NCBI GenBank assembly: GCA_903643055.1
Contig: CAHJWV010000240.1
Location: 1 to 6,575, forward strand
DNA: 6,575 bases
Reading direction: 5' to 3'
Source: Burkholderiales bacterium
GTDB taxonomy: Bacteria; Pseudomonadota; Gammaproteobacteria; Burkholderiales; Burkholderiaceae
Shown here: piece after piece, positions 1 to 6,575 of the stretch
Position numbering within the stretch: position 1 is the stretch's first letter
Layout of the letters: every line of letters begins with the position of its first letter
Position numbers and translations under genes: made by a program
Notes under the pieces: model-generated
What the model saw: only the letters and a program-made list of their open reading frames with translations
Database searches by the model: none
Told to the model about the DNA's origin: nothing

Positions 1-507
1 GCGATCACGGTCGACAGCATGCCGGGCCACGGCAGCACCTTTCATCTCTATTTCCCGCTGCTCGCGCCCCCCGTCGAGACCCCTGTGCAAGCCATGCGGC
101 CGTTGCCACCGCGAGGCCAGGGCCAGCATGTGATGTATGTCGATGACGACCCGGCGATGCTGGTGCTGGTCGAGCGTTTGCTCAAACGCGCCGGCTACCG
201 TGTCAGCACCTACGACAGTCCCCGCTTTGCGATGTCGGCTCTGCGCATGAAGCCGGGCGACTTCGATCTCGTCGTCAGCGACTTCAACATGCCGGAGATG
301 ACGGGCATGGACCTCGCCCAGGAGATCCTGATGCTGCAACCCGAGTTGCCGATCGTCATCAGCTCTGGCTACATCTCCGACGAGATGCGCCACACCGCTG
401 CACGCATCGGCGTGCAGCACCTGCTGCAAAAGGAATACTCGCTGGAGCAACTGCCCACCGTCGTGGACGCCGCCTTGTCCGGAGTCTTGAATGACGCTCA
501 TGTTTGA
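1..507 (+). CDS. Hybrid sensor histidine kinase, C-terminal fragment (end of ATPase domain plus receiver domain)
   Basis: This is the 3' end of a gene that starts before the window; the frame is open from base 1, so the ATG at 19 is internal. The first residues (AITVDSMPGHGSTFHLYFP) match the end of a histidine kinase HATPase_c domain, where a 'PGxGSTF' turn and a last beta strand are typical. A Pro-rich linker follows, then a receiver domain from about base 127 to the stop. Receiver landmarks are the acidic cluster VDDDP (142-150), the phospho-acceptor Asp in VVSDFNMPEMTG (280-282), the switch Ser in VISSGY (361-363) and the conserved Lys (430-432). The usual Pro after that Lys is Glu here (QKEYSLEQL). 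No output domain follows, so it is a hybrid kinase or a kinase with a regulatory receiver. Its sensor part lies outside the window and the signal is unknown. The next kinase gene begins 24 bases downstream, so the two are likely co-transcribed. Confidence 0.88.
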   Translation, partial: AITVDSMPGHGSTFHLYFPLLAPPVETPVQAMRPLPPRGQGQHVMYVDDDPAMLVLVERLLKRAGYRVSTYDSPRFAMSALRMKPGDFDLVVSDFNMPEMTGMDLAQEILMLQPELPIVISSGYISDEMRHTAARIGVQHLLQKEYSLEQLPTVVDAALSGVLNDAHV

Positions 508-521
508 CGCCATGCAGACCC

Positions 522-528
522 GAGGAAA
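522..528 (+). promoter_or_regulatory. Ribosome binding site of the full-length hybrid kinase
   Basis: GAGGAAA lies just upstream of the ATG at 532 with short normal spacing. It supports that start over the nearby ATG at 512, which is in another frame. Confidence 0.7.
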
Positions 529-531
529 CGC

Positions 532-3108
532 ATGAAGCGCCGGCTGCACCGCTATGTGCTGACAGCTGGCTTCGCACTGATCGTGCTGACCTGGCTGGCC
601 GCAGGCGTGGCCAGCTGGCGCGGCCGCCACGATGCACTGAACGACTGGCGGCTGTTCCTCTCCAGCCTGTCGACCCTCGCAGCCCAGCATGCCGACCAAA
701 CCTTCGCGGCCGCCGACGCCATCCTCGCCCGCGTGGTCGATGAAGTGAACAAGAGCCCGGCCCATGACGAGGCCGAGCTGAGCCAGCGCATGGGCACGCT
801 CGCCACCTTCGAGATGCTGCGCGAGCGGCAGAAAGACCTGCCGCAGATCGACGTGGTGCTGATCATGACCATCGACGGCCACATGCTCAATTACTCGCGC
901 AAATTTCCGCCGCCGGAGTTCAGCGTGACCCATCGCGACTACCTCGACGCACACCGCAGCGACGCAGCGTTAGGCGTCTTTCTGTCGACGCCGTTCAAGA
1001 ACAACGTCAACGGCCACTGGACGTTCTATCTGTCTCGCAAGCTCAAGAGCCCGGACGGCAGCACGCTCGGCCTCGCGCTGGTCGGCATCCAGAGCGACTA
1101 CTTCGAGCGCTTCTATGGCTCGATGCACTTCTCGCAAAACGATGTCGTGGTGTCTCTGGCTCGCACCGATGGCGTGATGCTGGCGCGCCATCCTCATGTG
1201 GATGAGCTGATGGGCAAGAGCTTCTCGCAAGGCGCCAGCATGCAGCTGCTGGCGCAAGCCGACCCGCCTCGCGCCGAGGTCGTTCATGTGCCCCGCGTGA
1301 CCGACCCGACCGACTCCCGCCTGCGCATCGTGGCGCCCAGCCGGCTGGCGGCTTATCCCGCGCTCGTTCACATCGCCGCCACCGAAGGCCTGGTGCTGGC
1401 CCACTGGAAGCGCACCGCGTGGTTGATCAGCCTGTTGACGGTGATGGCCGATGTGTTGATCGGCGGCCTCACCATCTGGCTTTATCGCCTGTTGAAGCGG
1501 CGTGGCGAGATGGTCGAAGAACTCGAAGCGGCGCGCAGCGCGGCCGAAGAAGCCAGCCGCGCCAAGTCGGCCTTTCTCGCCAACATGAGCCATGAGATCC
1601 GCACGCCGATGAACGGCGTGCTGGGCATGACCGAGCTGCTGTTGCACACGCCGTTGTCACCGCGCCAACGCGACCTGGCCTCGGCCGCTTATGGCTCGGG
1701 CGAGACCATGCTGCACCTGATCAACGACATCCTGGATGTCTCGAAGATCGAAGCCGGCAAGGTCGAGCTCGAACACATCGACTTCGATCTCGAGGCGCTG
1801 ATCAGCGACGAGATCAGCATGTTCCGCGCCCCCACGCAGCGCAACCGCGTGCGCCTGACCCACAGCCTGGAGTTCGGCGTGCCGCGCGCGGTGCGCGGTG
1901 ACCCGATGCGGCTGCGCCAGATCCTGACGAACCTGCTCGGCAACGCGACCAAGTTCACCGCCCGCGGCGAGATCAGCCTGAAAGTGCGCTGCCTGATCAG
2001 CACCGACATCGGCTACCGCGTGCAGTTCGAAGTCATCGACAGTGGCATCGGCATCAGTGCCAGCGCCATCGGCCAACTGTTCCAGCCCTTCATGCAGGCC
2101 GATGGCTCGATGAGCCGCCGCTATGGCGGCACCGGCCTGGGCCTGGCGATCACGCACAAGCTCGTTGAGCTGATGAACGGCACGATCGAAGTGGCCAGCA
2201 CGCCCGGCCAGGGCTCGACCTTCACCGCGGTCGTCGAACTTCAGCGCGCGCAAGGAGCGTTGTCACCGCAGCGCCGCATGACGACGCCGAGCAGCCGCGC
2301 TTCGCTGATGGGCGGGCGCGTGCTGCTGGCCGAAGACAACCCGGTGAACATGGAAGTCGCCGCGGCGATGCTCGAAAGCCTGGGGCTGCAGGTGGACCGT
2401 GCCACCGATGGCACGCAGGCGATCCGGCATTGCGCGGACATCGACTACGACGCCGTGCTGATGGACTGTCAGATGCCCGAGATGGATGGCTTCGAAGCGA
2501 GCCGGCAGATCCGCGCCAATGGCCACACCGAGGTACCGATCATTGCGCTGACCGCCAATGCCATGACCGGCGACCGGGAGCACTGCCTGCAGGCCGGCAT
2601 GAACGACTACATGTCCAAGCCCTTCACCCGCGATGCCATCGAGCGCGTGCTGCGCCGCTGGATCGGCAGCGATGCTTCGGGCGACGCCTCGGCATCGGCG
2701 CCAATGCCGCTCGCCGATCTCTCCGCCGACGCGACCCATGGTCCCCATGCCGATGACGGCACCGTGCTCGACCCGATGGCCCTCGACACGCTGCGCTCCC
2801 TGCAACGGCCCGGCATGCAAGACCTGCTGCAATCGGTGGCCACGACTTATCTCGCTGAAAGCCCGCGGCTGCTGGCCGAGTTGCAAGACGCGGCGCAGGT
2901 CGGTGACTTGCACGCGCTCAAGCGCAGCGCCCACACCTTGAAATCATCGAGCCTGCAGCTCGGTGCCATGCGCTTGAGCGAAGCCTGCAAGGCATTGGAA
3001 GAAGGGGCTCGCAACGGCACCTTGCAGAATGCACCGGAGCATGCACAACAGATCGAAATCGAATTCGCCCGCGTGGTCGACGCGGTGGGTGAGCTGATGC
3101 GTGATTGA
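532..3108 (+). CDS. Membrane hybrid histidine kinase: Cache-like sensor, HisKA, HATPase, receiver and HPt (858 aa)
   Basis: An inner-membrane sensor kinase with a multistep phosphorelay in one chain. Residues 8-29 form TM1. Residues 30-290 form a periplasmic region resembling a PDC/Cache ligand-binding domain ([27 protein letters not shown], a later FYLSRKL strand). Residues 296-320 form TM2, followed by an acidic/Ala helical linker (322-346). HisKA has the H-box [12 protein letters not shown] with His354 (bases 1591-1593). HATPase has the N-box around Asn471, G1 DSGIGI (503-508), F-box LFQPF (516-520) and G2 GGTGLGLAI (532-540). The receiver (about 595-712) has AEDN (600-603), phospho-acceptor Asp645, Thr674 and Lys696-Pro697. 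The HPt domain (about 752-858) has SAHTLKSSS with His801. All key residues are present, so it should be active. Final transfer must go to a separate response regulator not seen here; the architecture resembles BarA/EvgS-type kinases, but I cannot name an orthologue. The ligand is unknown. Confidence 0.95.
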   Translation: MKRRLHRYVLTAGFALIVLTWLAAGVASWRGRHDALNDWRLFLSSLSTLAAQHADQTFAAADAILARVVDEVNKSPAHDEAELSQRMGTLATFEMLRERQKDLPQIDVVLIMTIDGHMLNYSRKFPPPEFSVTHRDYLDAHRSDAALGVFLSTPFKNNVNGHWTFYLSRKLKSPDGSTLGLALVGIQSDYFERFYGSMHFSQNDVVVSLARTDGVMLARHPHVDELMGKSFSQGASMQLLAQADPPRAEVVHVPRVTDPTDSRLRIVAPSRLAAYPALVHIAATEGLVLAHWKRTAWLISLLTVMADVLIGGLTIWLYRLLKRRGEMVEELEAARSAAEEASRAKSAFLANMSHEIRTPMNGVLGMTELLLHTPLSPRQRDLASAAYGSGETMLHLINDILDVSKIEAGKVELEHIDFDLEALISDEISMFRAPTQRNRVRLTHSLEFGVPRAVRGDPMRLRQILTNLLGNATKFTARGEISLKVRCLISTDIGYRVQFEVIDSGIGISASAIGQLFQPFMQADGSMSRRYGGTGLGLAITHKLVELMNGTIEVASTPGQGSTFTAVVELQRAQGALSPQRRMTTPSSRASLMGGRVLLAEDNPVNMEVAAAMLESLGLQVDRATDGTQAIRHCADIDYDAVLMDCQMPEMDGFEASRQIRANGHTEVPIIALTANAMTGDREHCLQAGMNDYMSKPFTRDAIERVLRRWIGSDASGDASASAPMPLADLSADATHGPHADDGTVLDPMALDTLRSLQRPGMQDLLQSVATTYLAESPRLLAELQDAAQVGDLHALKRSAHTLKSSSLQLGAMRLSEACKALEEGARNGTLQNAPEHAQQIEIEFARVVDAVGELMRD

Positions 3109-3115
3109 GGTCAGG

Positions 3116-3127
3116 CCAACGCGTTGG
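3116..3127. repeat. 12-bp perfect palindrome just after the kinase stop
   Basis: CCAACGCGTTGG equals its own reverse complement and begins 8 bases after the kinase stop codon. With no loop and no T-run behind it, it is a poor intrinsic terminator. A dimeric protein-binding site or chance is possible. Confidence 0.45.
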
Positions 3128-3136
3128 GTCATGGCC

Positions 3137-3168
3137 AAAGGAAGAAATCAAAAAGAAAAGAGAAGGGG
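3137..3168 (+). other. Purine-rich (A/G) tract
   Basis: Thirty of the 32 bases are purines on the plus strand, broken only by T3148 and C3149; the final 19 bases (3150-3168) are all purine. It stands out from the GC-rich coding DNA on either side. Role unknown; it could be unstructured mRNA trailer or part of a dispersed intergenic element. Confidence 0.6.
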
Positions 3169-3185
3169 CCAAGCGTTTTCCAAGC
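3169..3185 (+). repeat. Direct repeat CCAAGC, two copies spaced 11 bp
   Basis: CCAAGC occurs at 3169-3174 and again at 3180-3185, an 11-bp period close to one DNA helical turn, directly after the purine tract. It could be a tandem regulator site, but it is short enough to be chance. Confidence 0.3.
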
Positions 3186-3190
3186 AAAGC

Positions 3191-3208
3191 GTGCCCAGGC
3201 ATGGGCGC
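3191..3208 (+). other. Small hairpin without a T-tract
   Basis: GTGCCCA (3191-3197) can pair with TGGGCGC (3202-3208) through a GGCA loop, seven pairs including one G-U. No T-run follows, so it is not a standard Rho-independent terminator; it could still stabilise an mRNA end. Confidence 0.35.
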
Positions 3209-3439
3209 CCGCAAGTCACATCCCATTGACGCGAAAGATGATCCCGGTGCTGACAGCAATCGGCTCACCGCCGAGCGTCGCGGGCTCGAAGCGCCGGCTA
3301 CCTGCGCCGATCTGGCGCTCAACGCCATACCAGAGCGGCTGCCTGTAAGGAAGCGGTATTCAACGAATGGCAACACACGAGCAAGCGAACACACTCGGTG
3401 GACTCAAGAGAAGTGTGGGCGTCTTTCAACCCGAACAAC

Positions 3440-6575
<3,136 letters not shown>

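Noticed and set aside
1657..2253. A 198-codon minus-strand open frame, and similar ones at 970-1647 and 2263-2934
   Set aside because: They are antisense shadows of the hybrid kinase, whose domains and motifs are unmistakable on the plus strand.
3109..3136. Intrinsic terminator for the kinase operon (GGCCA at 3114-3118 with TGGCC at 3132-3136)
   Set aside because: Only five pairs with a 13-base loop, followed by an A-rich and not a T-rich tract.
3390..3417. CACACT / AGTGTG inverted repeat with a 16-base loop
   Set aside because: A six-pair stem with a long loop is too weak to call, and no T-run follows.

Overview
The window comes from a high-GC bacterium. Protein style and codon use fit a betaproteobacterium of the Burkholderiales (Rubrivivax/Roseateles-like), but this is an impression and not a database result. 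Everything I can support lies on the plus strand: two signal-transduction genes, a gap of about 0.5 kb, and a large secreted glycosidase gene that runs off the right edge.

Left part (1-3108). The window opens inside the 3' end of a hybrid histidine kinase gene: the end of the ATPase domain followed by a receiver domain. After 24 bases comes a complete 858-residue membrane hybrid kinase with the order TM - periplasmic Cache-like sensor - TM - HisKA - HATPase - receiver - HPt. The short gap, the shared strand and a good ribosome binding site suggest the two are co-transcribed. The second protein carries three phosphorelay sites in one chain (His354, Asp645, His801). It must pass phosphate to a separate output regulator that is not in this window.

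Middle (3109-3617). A 509-base gap holds no gene I would defend. It contains a 12-bp perfect palindrome just after the kinase stop, a purine-rich tract, a 6-bp direct repeat spaced 11 bp apart and a small hairpin. I see no T-tailed terminator and no clear promoter. An ATG at 3453, in frame with the next gene and with a better Shine-Dalgarno-like sequence than the preferred start, leaves the gene's 5' end uncertain.

Right part (3618-6575, open at the end). A secreted glycoside hydrolase family 92 enzyme, the calcium-dependent exo-alpha-mannosidase family, has a Sec signal peptide, the two-part GH92 core, a Pro/Ala-rich linker, an F5/8 type C (discoidin) carbohydrate-binding domain and the start of a ricin-B-type lectin domain cut by the window edge. 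The general acid motif is intact. Residues that I recall as marking alpha-1,2 specificity appear absent, so linkage specificity is open. It probably trims mannose-containing glycans outside the cytoplasm. Nothing in the sequence shows that the kinases regulate it.

I found no strong evidence for an undescribed system. The best leads are the GH92 specificity residues, its start site, the unusual Lys-Glu receiver motif in the first gene, and the unexplained gap.
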